Positions 17,873 through 26,155 of a stretch of DNA of 39,433 nucleotides are shown one piece after another. The stretch is from contig JADHXR010000068.1 of NCBI GenBank assembly GCA_016782865.1, positions 1-39,433 on the forward strand. Direction: 5' to 3'. Each line of letters begins with the position of its first letter. Position 1 is the first letter of the stretch. Both the position numbers and the translations under genes were made by a program. The notes below the pieces were generated by a model. That model was given only the letters and a program-made list of their open reading frames with translations. It was not told the origin of the DNA and searched no databases. This stretch comes from Phycisphaerae bacterium (GTDB taxonomy: Bacteria > Planctomycetota > Phycisphaerae > Sedimentisphaerales > Anaerobacaceae).

Positions 17873-18846
17873 ACGGTACTCCTGACTCTTGAGCCGCCGG
17901 CGCGTCTAATCCGCTTCCTACGATGCATGCGGTCGTGTAGAAAGTCCAGCAGGGCCAGATCGAACGAGCGATCCGTCGCGAACAAGTGGTAGTCGATCCC
18001 GAGCGTCCTGCACGTGGACCTGGCGATAGCCAGATGTTTGTTCAGCATGTCTTTGTAACTGGCCCGGGCGGCTGAAGGATCTATGTACATGTCGCGCCCG
18101 GTCTCTATGTCTCTAAACAGTGCAGGCGATTCGAAATCGAAGCTCAGCTCTGCCGGATCCAGCACGTGGAACACCACAACATCATGGCCTCCCGCGCACA
18201 GATAACCCAGATCCGATTCGAGCCGGTCTATCGACGTCAGCAGATCGGAAATCAAAACGATCAACCCGCGTTTGGTCAGCATCTCGGCAATATGCTGCAG
18301 CGGCGGACCCAGGTCGGTGGTTTTGCCGCTGGGGATGGTCTCCAATGCCAGCATTAAACGGTGCAGATAGCCCGGCCGGTTGCGCGGGGCCATGTGCTGC
18401 CTGATCTGATCGTCGAATGTCGCCAGGCCGACGGCGTCACCCTGGGTGGAGAGAAAATAGGCCAACGTCGCGGCCAGTGTGCCCGCATATTGCGACTTTG
18501 TGTAGTCTCCGGAGCCGTAGCCCATAGACCGGCTATGGTCGACGAGCAGGTGGCAGCGCAGGTTCGTCTCATCTTCGAACTTCTTGATATAGAGTCGATC
18601 GCTGCGAGCGAAGAGCCGCCAGTCAATATAGCGGGGATCGTCACCGTGTGTATACTGGCGGTACTCCGTAAACTCTACCGAAAAGCCGTGATAGGGGCTT
18701 CGGTGGATGCCCTTCCAGAATCCCTCGACGACCACCTTGGCGCGCAGCTCCATCGACTTGATCCTCATCAGCGAGACCGGATCGATCATGCCGTCGACTT
18801 TTCGTGGCGTGACGGCCGGCTCGGATGGCGCCGCTTTGTCTTTCAT
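17869..18846 (-). CDS. DUF58 protein (MoxR-associated VWA-like)
   Basis: A 325-residue soluble protein. The DUF58 signature is clear: FSVEFTEYRQYTHGDDPRYI followed by DWRLFARSDRLYIKKFEDE near residue 75, then a VWA-like core beginning HLLVDHSRSM (MIDAS-type DxSxS) and a strand LIVLISDLL near 195. DUF58 proteins are almost always next to moxR, and together they are thought to act as chaperone-like or regulatory partners of VWA membrane proteins. Both ends overlap neighbours by ATGA (moxR upstream, the BatA-like gene downstream). Confidence 0.92.
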   Translation of the reverse strand: MKDKAAPSEPAVTPRKVDGMIDPVSLMRIKSMELRAKVVVEGFWKGIHRSPYHGFSVEFTEYRQYTHGDDPRYIDWRLFARSDRLYIKKFEDETNLRCHLLVDHSRSMGYGSGDYTKSQYAGTLAATLAYFLSTQGDAVGLATFDDQIRQHMAPRNRPGYLHRLMLALETIPSGKTTDLGPPLQHIAEMLTKRGLIVLISDLLTSIDRLESDLGYLCAGGHDVVVFHVLDPAELSFDFESPALFRDIETGRDMYIDPSAARASYKDMLNKHLAIARSTCRTLGIDYHLFATDRSFDLALLDFLHDRMHRRKRIRRAGGSRVRSTV

Positions 18847-19850
18847 TTGGGGTAATTCTCCTTGACCGATTCGAGCAGGCGGTCGACAAGATCATCGACA
18901 ACCACGCCCTCGGCCTCGGCGCGATAATTGATCAATACGCGATGACGGAGCACCGGGTGGGCCAGCGCCCGTATATCCTCGAATTTCACGTGCGACTGAC
19001 CGTGGAGCAGTGCCCGCGCCTTGGCGCCGAGCACCATGTACTGCGACGCGCGCAGGCCGGCGCCCCACGTGACCCACTCGTTTACAAAATCAAGTGAATT
19101 ATTCGGTCCCGGGCGCGATGCCGTCGCTATCCTCACGGCGTAGCGCACCACGTCCTGGGCGACAGGCACCTTGCGCACCACGCTTTGAAAACGCAGCAAA
19201 TCTTCGCCCGCGAACACCTGCTCAATGGGCTCGGGCTCGGTGGTCGTGGTCTGGCAAACCACGGCGACCTCGTCGTCTTCGGACAGGTAATCGATGTACA
19301 CATTGAACATGAACCTGTCGAGCTGGGCCTCAGGCAATGGATATGTGCCTTCCATCTCGATCGGGTTCTGCGTCGCGAAAACATAAAACGGTTCGCTGAG
19401 CTTGTACGATACGCCGATGGCGGTGACATGATGTTCCTGCATCGCTTCGAGCAGGGCCGCCTGGGTCTTGGGAGGCGTACGGTTGATTTCGTCGGCAAGA
19501 ATCATATTGGCAAAAATCGGACCCTCGGTGAAGACCATCTTTCGTTCGCCGTCGGCCTGCTGAAGGATCTCGGTGCCGGTAATGTCGGCGGGCATAAGGT
19601 CCGGCGTGAACTGGATGCGCTGGAACTTCAGGTCAAACAGTTGCGTGATCGACTTGACCAGCAGGGTCTTGGCCAGACCGGGGGCGCCGGTGAGCAGACA
19701 GTGACCTCCCGATAGAATTGCGATGAACAAATGTTCTATGACATCCTCCTGGCCTATGATCACTTTTGACAGTTCGGTATTGATGCGATCGCGCGCGCCT
19801 TTGATCTGTTCGACAGCCTGTCGTTCGAATTCATACGTCTTGGTAGCCAA
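18843..19850 (-). CDS. moxR: MoxR-family AAA+ ATPase
   Basis: A 335-residue MoxR ATPase. Walker A is GAPGLAKT (residues 55-62), Walker B MILADEINRTPPKTQAALLE, and the sensor/loop region has FYVFATQNPIEMEGTYPLPE followed by QLDRFM, all diagnostic for MoxR. The start is a TTG at 19850 with GGAAGAG upstream; no ATG lies nearby. MoxR proteins remodel or activate partner VWA proteins. It is separated from the upstream DUF4159 gene by about 125 bases that contain a hairpin and AT-rich repeats, the largest gap inside this operon, so a separate promoter or processing site there is possible. Confidence 0.95.
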   Translation of the reverse strand: MATKTYEFERQAVEQIKGARDRINTELSKVIIGQEDVIEHLFIAILSGGHCLLTGAPGLAKTLLVKSITQLFDLKFQRIQFTPDLMPADITGTEILQQADGERKMVFTEGPIFANMILADEINRTPPKTQAALLEAMQEHHVTAIGVSYKLSEPFYVFATQNPIEMEGTYPLPEAQLDRFMFNVYIDYLSEDDEVAVVCQTTTTEPEPIEQVFAGEDLLRFQSVVRKVPVAQDVVRYAVRIATASRPGPNNSLDFVNEWVTWGAGLRASQYMVLGAKARALLHGQSHVKFEDIRALAHPVLRHRVLINYRAEAEGVVVDDLVDRLLESVKENYPK

Positions 19851-19861
19851 AGTCTCTTCCC

Positions 19862-19924
19862 TTTCGTGTGAAAATCAAATATCAAAACTTAAATATCAAA
19901 TAGCGGAATCCGCCGTAGGCGGAT
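19862..19924. repeat. AT-rich direct repeats plus a 7-bp hairpin between the DUF4159 gene and moxR
   Basis: The sequence AAATATCAAA and close variants recur in 19870-19902, followed by a perfect hairpin ATCCGCC-GTA-GGCGGAT (19908-19924). Beyond it (19925-19960) are T-rich runs on the plus strand. It may be a short mobile repeat remnant, or an mRNA structure that tunes expression of the second half of the operon; the sequence does not decide. Confidence 0.5.
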
Positions 19925-19974
19925 GACTTCCTCAATTTTGTTTTTTGTTTTTTGCACTTTGATTTCTTTTATCC

Positions 19975-20817
19975 TCAGTGTGTCATAGCGTAAAACACAA
20001 TATTTATCCCCAGCGGATATGCACTCTTCTCGGAAAACTCATGGAAGTACCACTCGTTTTCGCCCTCGCGCTCCCAGCCGTCGCCGAGATCGGTGTTATG
20101 GCAGATTATTGCCATTATCCGGCCCTTGTCATCATAGAGGGCTTTGTAGTGAACTTCGCGTGCGTCTTGGCGCTCCCAGGTGACGCCGTAGCTGCGCCCG
20201 CCCAGAGCATAGCCGATGCTGGGAATTTGCGGCCTGTCTTTGAGTTCGAATGGGCGGTGAAAAATCGGTTCTGTGTAATCAAGTGGGATCGGTTCACGAT
20301 CGGGAAACACCCGTTTGATTTCGTAGTAGAAGTTGTACCATTCGTCCTCGCCCCAGAAGTCGTCCACCATCAGGAAGCCGCCGTTGAGAAGATAGCGGCG
20401 GAGGGCCTTGACCTCCTCTTCGCTGAATGCCAGATCGCCGGGTTCGACAATATAGATGAAAGGATAGTCGAAGAGTCTTTCGTCCGTAAGTTCCAGAACC
20501 AACCCGTTGGGATCGACCTCCATGGATGTCAGTTGCTGGAGGCGGTAGGAGAAGTTCAGATCGCTGTCGGGGTAATCTGTGGTCCATCCGCCGCCCCCGC
20601 GCCCGCGATGTCCTCGGCCGCGACCGTATCCGCCTCCGCCGTATCGGGAAGAATACCGGATTCGCACGAACGTGAAGACATCCTTGGAGAATTCTTTGTC
20701 GGGCTCCCATTTGGGCACGCCTGCTCGGTCGCCGTAGTATCTCCGCTGCGCGAACGTCAGGCCGCCCGCCAGCGACGCTACGATGAACAAGACAATAAGC
20801 CACCTTGATTTTCTCAT
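19975..20817 (-). CDS. Secreted DUF4159 protein
   Basis: A 280-residue protein with a signal peptide (MRKSRWLIVLFIVASLAGG) and a Gly/Arg-rich stretch near residues 58-78. The rest is the DUF4159 domain: FTFVRIRYSS, DYPDSDLNFSYRLQQLT, GFLMVDDFWG near 150, and a C-terminal GINIVFYAMTH, all usual for the family. DUF4159 occurs in many planctomycete MoxR loci and has a Rossmann/GATase-like fold; its biochemical role is not established. The start overlaps the stop of the TPR peptidase gene by ATGA, so the two are translationally coupled. Confidence 0.88.
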   Translation of the reverse strand: MRKSRWLIVLFIVASLAGGLTFAQRRYYGDRAGVPKWEPDKEFSKDVFTFVRIRYSSRYGGGGYGRGRGHRGRGGGGWTTDYPDSDLNFSYRLQQLTSMEVDPNGLVLELTDERLFDYPFIYIVEPGDLAFSEEEVKALRRYLLNGGFLMVDDFWGEDEWYNFYYEIKRVFPDREPIPLDYTEPIFHRPFELKDRPQIPSIGYALGGRSYGVTWERQDAREVHYKALYDDKGRIMAIICHNTDLGDGWEREGENEWYFHEFSEKSAYPLGINIVFYAMTH

Positions 20818-23438
20818 GGCGCATCCCCCTGAGTTGCCTGCCCCCTCGACAGGCTCAGGGCAGGCTCTGAGCTTGTCGAATGGGTCTGCGGCTGATTCAC
20901 TTCTTTGGTGATCTCTGACAGCAGTCTGTGGGCCTCGCGGAATCGTGGCGCTTCGGCCAGAGCTTCAAGGACGTGTCTCTTTGCCCTGGCGGGATCGCTA
21001 TGTCGCAGCAGCCGCGCCAGGCGGAAGTTGACGTCGGCGGGATCGGTCGGGTCCAGCAGGAGCAGGCGCCGGTATGACCCTACTGCCTGCTCACGCCGGC
21101 CGAGCTGCTCATTGGCGCGGCCCAGCCTCCAGTGGACCGTAGCCAGCATGGGATAGACCGCTATGTATCTGGCGCCGTTGGTGACGACCTGCTGCCAGTC
21201 CTCTTGCTCGATGCCGATCTCCATCAGCCGCTCGTAGGCATACACGGCATTGGGTGACAGGGTCGCCAGGTCGCCGAGCACGAGACGTTCTTGTTCGGTG
21301 TCACCGAGCTTACGGTGCACTTCGGCAAGAAGGCGATATGCATTGTCCTCGCCGGCATATCTCGGATAGAGCCGGATCAGTTTCTGGAGCGGTTTTTTCG
21401 CCTCTTCCAACTTGTGATCGGCCAGGAGATTATTCGCCTGCACGGTCAGGGCCCAGAAGCTGTTCGGGTGCTCGGTGAGCCACTGCCCCAGAGCATTGGG
21501 GTCGGCGGGATCAAGCTGTTCGTTCTCCGGCTGCTCCCAGTCCACATCAGGGGCCAATTGCTCGGCTCGCTTTCGGGCAAATGCCTCGAATTCTTTCTCA
21601 ACGTTCTCCAGCGGCGCGGCGCGGGTTGCGATGGCCGAGTTGATCTGATCGCCGCCGGCCAGATCGGCGAGGATTGCTTTTAGAGTTTCAAGCCCGTACC
21701 GCTTGACAAGATACTCCACCGCAAGTGCGGAGTTGTAGTAGGCGAATTGCAGGTCCATGGAGCCGGGCGGACTCATAAATGCCCCACTGAGATTGCCGAT
21801 TGGTATCAGCTCGTTGCCGAGAATCTTTCGGCGATATGGCGGATCCATCCGCTGGCCCCAGGTCGGATCTCGCTGGAATTCCTCATATACTGAAATCCCT
21901 TCGCTCAGCCAGCGAGGCATTTTGTTGTGCGTTATGTTCAATGTCACGACATGGCAGAACTCGTGCCACAGCATCGATTTCCAGTTGTGGGGCCTGCCCG
22001 CTCTGGGGCTGTTGGCTGTTATAACGTTGCCGAAGCAGACGCCGAGGAAACCGTCGCCGCCGGGCATGCCGAACGTGCGCACGGCGAAATCCTGCTGATC
22101 GTCAAACAACTCGACGGTGACCGGCTGGGCCAGTTCTATGCCGTATTTCCTGCATAGCTGTGATTTCGCTGATTGCAGCAGCTCTACGACCTCGTCACCG
22201 TAGATGTCCGCTTCGTGCTCATCCATCCTGATGACGAATCCGTCGGTCCGCAGCGTCTTGAATTTGGACATGTTGTCTCGCAGGTTGGCGAGATTGTAGG
22301 CCTCGACGTTGTATCCATCCTGACTGTGAACCGCGTCGGCCAGCGCCCAGCCCTCCTGCTCGCGGCCGAGCCGAAGCAGGTCCTGGGCAAGCTGAATCTG
22401 CGCCGGCAGATATTGCGGATCTGATGCGAGCGCCAGGCGCTGATAGGCAGCCCCTTCGGCGAAGCGATATTTTTGAGACAGTTTTCTGCCGACAAGATAA
22501 TCGACCCGAGGATTCTTCGGCCAGTACTTCAGCGCATTGGCGCGATGGCTGTCACTTGCCTCGGAGTCGTTTGCCAGATGAGCCAGGACGGCTCGGTATG
22601 ACCACGCATCCTCGTGCCAGGGATTCACGGCGATGACTCGATCGAGCAGCTTGGCTGCCGCGTCGTAATCTTCGCAGTCGATCTGGTGCTCGGCCAGCAG
22701 TATCAGCGCCGGTGCATGCTTTGGATTCAGGACAAGGGCCCTCTGGAGTGACTCGATCATTGCACCGCGGTCGCTGTTGAGAAATGCCTTGGCCAGTCCG
22801 TAGTGTGCGTCTGCATCTGCGCCGAATCGCTTTAGGGCTTCGCCGTATTTATTCGCGGCCAGTTCGTAGTCCTGCTTGGCCAGCGCCAAATTACCGGCGG
22901 CGAGGTAGGCGTCGAGGCAGTTGGGGTCGCTCTTAATCGCGCGGTTGAAGAACTCATCAAGTATCAGCTTGGGTTCGCCTCCGAGCTGCAGCAGTGACTC
23001 ACCCAGGGCGACGAGATCGTCTGCGTTCACGAATCGGACATCGCGTCCGGTGCCAATGCGGAAAACTCTCGTGAGCATATCGGTGGCCCGGTCGCCTTGG
23101 CCGTTGCGATTGTACACGGTATGGCCAAGCTTCAATAAGCGGATGCTCCAGCGATAGTCCCCCAGGGCGGTGTCCATATTCTCCACGGCTTGCTCGTACC
23201 GGCCCAGCGCCATAAGCGATTCGATCATCAGGATTCGCCAGTCTGCCGCGTATGCTCCGTCTTCGATGGCCTTTCGTGTGGACTCGAGACATTGGGCGTA
23301 TTGGCCGGTCTTGAACTGTTTGCGAGGTGTGTCGATGTCTGCGCCAAGTGCAGACTCACACAAAGACACAAAGACACAAAGGCACAAGGCGCATGCGAAC
23401 AAGGGAGCCGCATTAATTCTACCAGACCTGGCGTACAT
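20814..23438 (-). CDS. Secreted TPR protein with HExxH (gluzincin-type) peptidase domain
   Basis: An 874-residue protein. The ATG at 23438 has GGGAG eight bases upstream, and a signal peptide follows (residues 1-32, ending SALGAD). Helix-turn-helix TPR units fill about residues 35-390. A zinc peptidase domain follows, with HEFCH (H492, E493, H496) and, 17 residues later, the third-ligand motif WLSEGISVYEE (E513), as in peptidase MA-type gluzincins. More TPR-like helices fill the C-terminal third. It is the first gene after the promoter at 23533-23561. The end of the gene carries a REP-like palindrome and the signal peptide is coded by a tandem repeat. The substrate is unknown; a periplasmic location is likely. 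Confidence 0.85.
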   Translation of the reverse strand: MYARSGRINAAPLFACALCLCVFVSLCESALGADIDTPRKQFKTGQYAQCLESTRKAIEDGAYAADWRILMIESLMALGRYEQAVENMDTALGDYRWSIRLLKLGHTVYNRNGQGDRATDMLTRVFRIGTGRDVRFVNADDLVALGESLLQLGGEPKLILDEFFNRAIKSDPNCLDAYLAAGNLALAKQDYELAANKYGEALKRFGADADAHYGLAKAFLNSDRGAMIESLQRALVLNPKHAPALILLAEHQIDCEDYDAAAKLLDRVIAVNPWHEDAWSYRAVLAHLANDSEASDSHRANALKYWPKNPRVDYLVGRKLSQKYRFAEGAAYQRLALASDPQYLPAQIQLAQDLLRLGREQEGWALADAVHSQDGYNVEAYNLANLRDNMSKFKTLRTDGFVIRMDEHEADIYGDEVVELLQSAKSQLCRKYGIELAQPVTVELFDDQQDFAVRTFGMPGGDGFLGVCFGNVITANSPRAGRPHNWKSMLWHEFCHVVTLNITHNKMPRWLSEGISVYEEFQRDPTWGQRMDPPYRRKILGNELIPIGNLSGAFMSPPGSMDLQFAYYNSALAVEYLVKRYGLETLKAILADLAGGDQINSAIATRAAPLENVEKEFEAFARKRAEQLAPDVDWEQPENEQLDPADPNALGQWLTEHPNSFWALTVQANNLLADHKLEEAKKPLQKLIRLYPRYAGEDNAYRLLAEVHRKLGDTEQERLVLGDLATLSPNAVYAYERLMEIGIEQEDWQQVVTNGARYIAVYPMLATVHWRLGRANEQLGRREQAVGSYRRLLLLDPTDPADVNFRLARLLRHSDPARAKRHVLEALAEAPRFREAHRLLSEITKEVNQPQTHSTSSEPALSLSRGQATQGDAP
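20846..20879. repeat. REP-like palindrome in the 3' end of the TPR peptidase gene
   Basis: Arms TCGACAGGCTCAG (20846-20858) and CTGAGCTTGTCGA (20867-20879) pair over 13 bases with one G-T-type mismatch and an 8-base loop. It lies inside the coding frame, giving the tail residues EPALSLSRG, and looks like an inserted dispersed repeat. Confidence 0.7.
23358..23389. repeat. 8-bp tandem repeat coding the signal peptide core
   Basis: ACACAAAG is repeated three times exactly (23358-23381), followed by a worn continuation to 23389. On the coding (minus) strand it gives the hydrophobic ALCLCVFVSLCE of the TPR peptidase signal peptide. Confidence 0.75.
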
Positions 23439-23532
23439 CCAAATCTCCCATACCCATAGTATGATCCCGGTGGACCCGGCTAACTGCCAACCGCCACCGT
23501 CCCCAAAGCGGAACGACGCTTCCAATACTCTG

Positions 23533-23561
23533 ATTCTAACGCTAACAGGCAGCCGAGTCAA
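23533..23561 (-). promoter_or_regulatory. Sigma70-type promoter of the MoxR/Bat operon
   Basis: Minus strand: TTGACT (23556-23561), 17 bases, TAGAAT (23533-23538). Both hexamers differ from consensus by one base. The leader to the ATG at 23438 would be about 88 nucleotides. This is the best promoter match noticed in the window. Confidence 0.7.
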
Positions 23562-23841
23562 CCCGATTTGCGCGAGCGCGTTGACAATCCCCGGCTAATA
23601 ACACCTTCCTTCACGGCGATACGATACAACTATACTGTGTTCCTGAGGCACGAACTGTCACACGATAGTCGTTCACCGCGGAAGGCCAAGTTGTGGTGTA
23701 AGACGCTTCGGATTGCGGAAATATTTCACTATTCACGGACTTGAGACCGAAACAGTGCGAACATAACGAAGGCGCTTTTTACGAACAAGTGAATTCGGCT
23801 CAGGTGCGGGCCCTGTTTGCTCAGATATTGCCCGTCGGTTT
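23562..23841. other. Intergenic stretch without recognised features
   Basis: It lies between the eboF stop and the MoxR/Bat promoter. Only short unconvincing ORFs are present, and no clear terminator hairpin follows eboF. Nothing further is supported here. Confidence 0.5.
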
Positions 23842-25218
23842 TCAGGCAAATAGATGTTCCAAGATTACGTCCCTGACTTTTTCACACAACACCTTTTCCG
23901 GAATGTCGTTTAGGTTTTTCCTGGTGATCAGTATCGGCTGAATATCCTCGGGGGTCTCGAGCCTGCCGTGTGAGCCTTTTACCAGGCTGGTATCGAGCGG
24001 GATCACGTCCATCAGTGTTCTGAAACCGAGCTTCTTTTTCAGCAGTTTCAGGGCTATCGTGAGCTTCGGATTGCCGATCGCAGGGTCGATAAAGAGTTCG
24101 CACGGGTCGTAGCCGGGTTTGCGGTAGATATCGACCGTCCGGGCAAAGTCGGGGGCCTTCGAGTCATCCAGCCAGTAGTGATAGCTGAACCAGTGGCCCT
24201 GGGCGGCCACGAGAACTATATCTCCCGATCGTTGATGGTCGATGCGCAGTTTCGATTGCGCATCCTTGTCCAGAACCTGTTCGATGCCCGGGACTTTCTT
24301 ACAAACCTCGAGTATTCGGTCGATGTTCTGCCCGTTCTTGATGTATACATGGGCTATCTGATGGTCCGCTACGGCAAATGCCTCCGATGCGCCTGCGTCG
24401 AGCAGTTCGGTCCCCATCTCTTGACGTATCGCGATACAGTCTTGTTCTCGAAGTATTCTGTTTATGGGTACGCACTGGCTCACCGGCTCTATGCCGTATT
24501 CACTGACTATTATTGGTTCGGCCGACCGACTGTCGAAGTAGCTTAGCAGATCGCCAACCACCTCGTCGATCTGCGATACGTGTTTCTTGATGTCTTGATG
24601 GTCGGGGCCCAGCTTTTGCAGGGCGTAGTCCAGATGGGGCAGATAGACCAGCGTAAGTGCGGGGTCCAATTTCTTGTGGGCAATTACTGTCGCATCGGCG
24701 ATCCATCGGCTGGATTTGATAGAAGAGCCGGGACCCCAGAAGTTGAATAGCGGGAATTGTCCCAGTTCTGATTGCAGCTCGTCTCGCAGCTCGCATGGAT
24801 GGCTGTAACAATCGGGAATCTTGCGGCCGTCGGCTTTGTAAATCGGCCTTGGTGTCACCGAGTAATCGGCGCTTGAGTACATGTTGTACCACCAGAACAT
24901 GTTCAGGCATGTGAACTCTGGATCTCGCTTGCGGGCGGTTTCCCAAACCTTTTCTCCGCCTACCAGTTGATTGGATTGCTTCCAGAACCTGACCTCGTTG
25001 GCCTGGCGGTCGAACCACCCGTTGGCTACTATGCCGTGTTCGGATATGCTGCGCCCGGTCAGCATGCTCGATTGGACGCTGCAAGTGACCGCCGGTAGCA
25101 CGGGCAGGAGTTTCCTGGTCCGACCTTCTGCGCAGAATCGACGGAGGTTCGGCGACCAGGCGCCGATCAGTGACTCATTCAGGCCCACGACCAGAATGAC
25201 AGCCGTCGGATTACTCAT
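23842..25218 (-). CDS. eboF: EboF-like alkaline phosphatase/nucleotide pyrophosphatase family protein
   Basis: A 458-residue protein of the type I phosphodiesterase/nucleotide pyrophosphatase superfamily, of the kind found as the last gene of ebo clusters. Seen: the N-terminal strand AVILVVGLNESLIG, the nucleophile region LPAVTCSVQSSMLTG (T45), HGIVANGWFDR, WGPGSSIKSSRWIAD, the ligand region LPHLDYALQKLGPDH, and SEYGIEPVSQ. The usual metal-binding DG of the first strand and the SDHG of the second site are replaced by GLN and SEYG, as I recall from other ebo-linked members, so metal use may differ. It starts one base after the eboC stop with GGAGG upstream. No signal peptide, so it is probably cytoplasmic. 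Confidence 0.85.
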   Translation of the reverse strand: MSNPTAVILVVGLNESLIGAWSPNLRRFCAEGRTRKLLPVLPAVTCSVQSSMLTGRSISEHGIVANGWFDRQANEVRFWKQSNQLVGGEKVWETARKRDPEFTCLNMFWWYNMYSSADYSVTPRPIYKADGRKIPDCYSHPCELRDELQSELGQFPLFNFWGPGSSIKSSRWIADATVIAHKKLDPALTLVYLPHLDYALQKLGPDHQDIKKHVSQIDEVVGDLLSYFDSRSAEPIIVSEYGIEPVSQCVPINRILREQDCIAIRQEMGTELLDAGASEAFAVADHQIAHVYIKNGQNIDRILEVCKKVPGIEQVLDKDAQSKLRIDHQRSGDIVLVAAQGHWFSYHYWLDDSKAPDFARTVDIYRKPGYDPCELFIDPAIGNPKLTIALKLLKKKLGFRTLMDVIPLDTSLVKGSHGRLETPEDIQPILITRKNLNDIPEKVLCEKVRDVILEHLFA

Positions 25219-25219
25219 A

Positions 25220-26101
25220 CTATGTGCCTCCGATCTTGCGGTGACTCAATGTCACGACCGCGAAGCACAGACCGGCTATAACCGCCGACACCGGACTGGC
25301 CAGCACTGCCAGCAGCAGACAGTCCAACAGGCATATACAGGCGAGCCATGTCAGCACGGCCTGCTTTATTCTCGGCGGTTCGGCGAACGCCAAGAGCGCC
25401 GCTCGTGAGAGGATTATCAGCAGGGCCAGGGCAATAATGCAAGGATAAACCGTCGTCGGCAACGACAGTGCGAACACCGCGGGCACCAGTAATATGATAG
25501 CGATTGAAAGCCATCGGCGTTTGTCGAGCTGTTGTCTGTTTTCACTGCGGGCGATCAAGGTCACCAACGCGATGTACAAGCCAAGTACCGCTGATGCTAT
25601 TGCGATGTCCGTGGAAAACTCTCTTGTGCCGGCGCCGAAAACGGCGCAGGCGGATATGATATAGATCAAGGCTCGGCACCAAGCCATGAAGACAACTGAG
25701 TACGAAAAGCGTTTATGTGTTATGTCGTACAAGACTATCATTGCCGCCAACAGCAGGGCGAGGTATATGCAGTGCCGAAAGTACACCAACAGAAGGACAA
25801 GGGCTGTCGCGAACAACATGATGATAGAGAGCAGCGCCGCTCTCGGCGATATCCGGCCCGAGGCAATGGGGCGATCAGGTCGCTGCTCTTTGTCGATCTT
25901 GACATCGACAAGGTCGTTTAGCGCCATGCCGGCCATGTAGAAAAGACTGATAATTATTGAAAGGACGACGACGGGCAGTATTGCGACAGGTTCTGAGGCT
26001 GCTATTGATCCGATGGCGCATCCGGTGAGCACGTTCGTCCAGCAGGTCGGCAGGTTCGATATCCGGGTCAATGTTGCATATTGTTTTGCAAGCTTGTACA
26101 T
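25220..26101 (-). CDS. eboC: EboC-like UbiA-family prenyltransferase
   Basis: A 293-residue membrane protein with about eight to nine transmembrane segments. The first aspartate-rich motif is NDLVDVKIDKEQRPDRP (N62, D63, D66, D70), the Mg-diphosphate site of UbiA enzymes. The second motif is the shorter YDITHKR (Y125-D126, H129-K130). UbiA proteins transfer prenyl groups to aromatic or polar acceptors. In ebo clusters this gene suggests the traffic machinery works on or through a prenylated compound. It lies between eboE and eboF on the same strand; no strong ribosome-binding site is seen ahead of the ATG. Confidence 0.88.
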   Translation of the reverse strand: MYKLAKQYATLTRISNLPTCWTNVLTGCAIGSIAASEPVAILPVVVLSIIISLFYMAGMALNDLVDVKIDKEQRPDRPIASGRISPRAALLSIIMLFATALVLLLVYFRHCIYLALLLAAMIVLYDITHKRFSYSVVFMAWCRALIYIISACAVFGAGTREFSTDIAIASAVLGLYIALVTLIARSENRQQLDKRRWLSIAIILLVPAVFALSLPTTVYPCIIALALLIILSRAALLAFAEPPRIKQAVLTWLACICLLDCLLLAVLASPVSAVIAGLCFAVVTLSHRKIGGT

Positions 26102-26155
26102 ACGACTTCGGTCACTGCTATATCTCGTGGTTGAACGTTCCCAACAGGCGCCGAA

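Noticed and set aside
23580..23585. TTGACA on the plus strand
   Set aside because: No fitting -10 at 16-18 bases and no plus-strand gene downstream.
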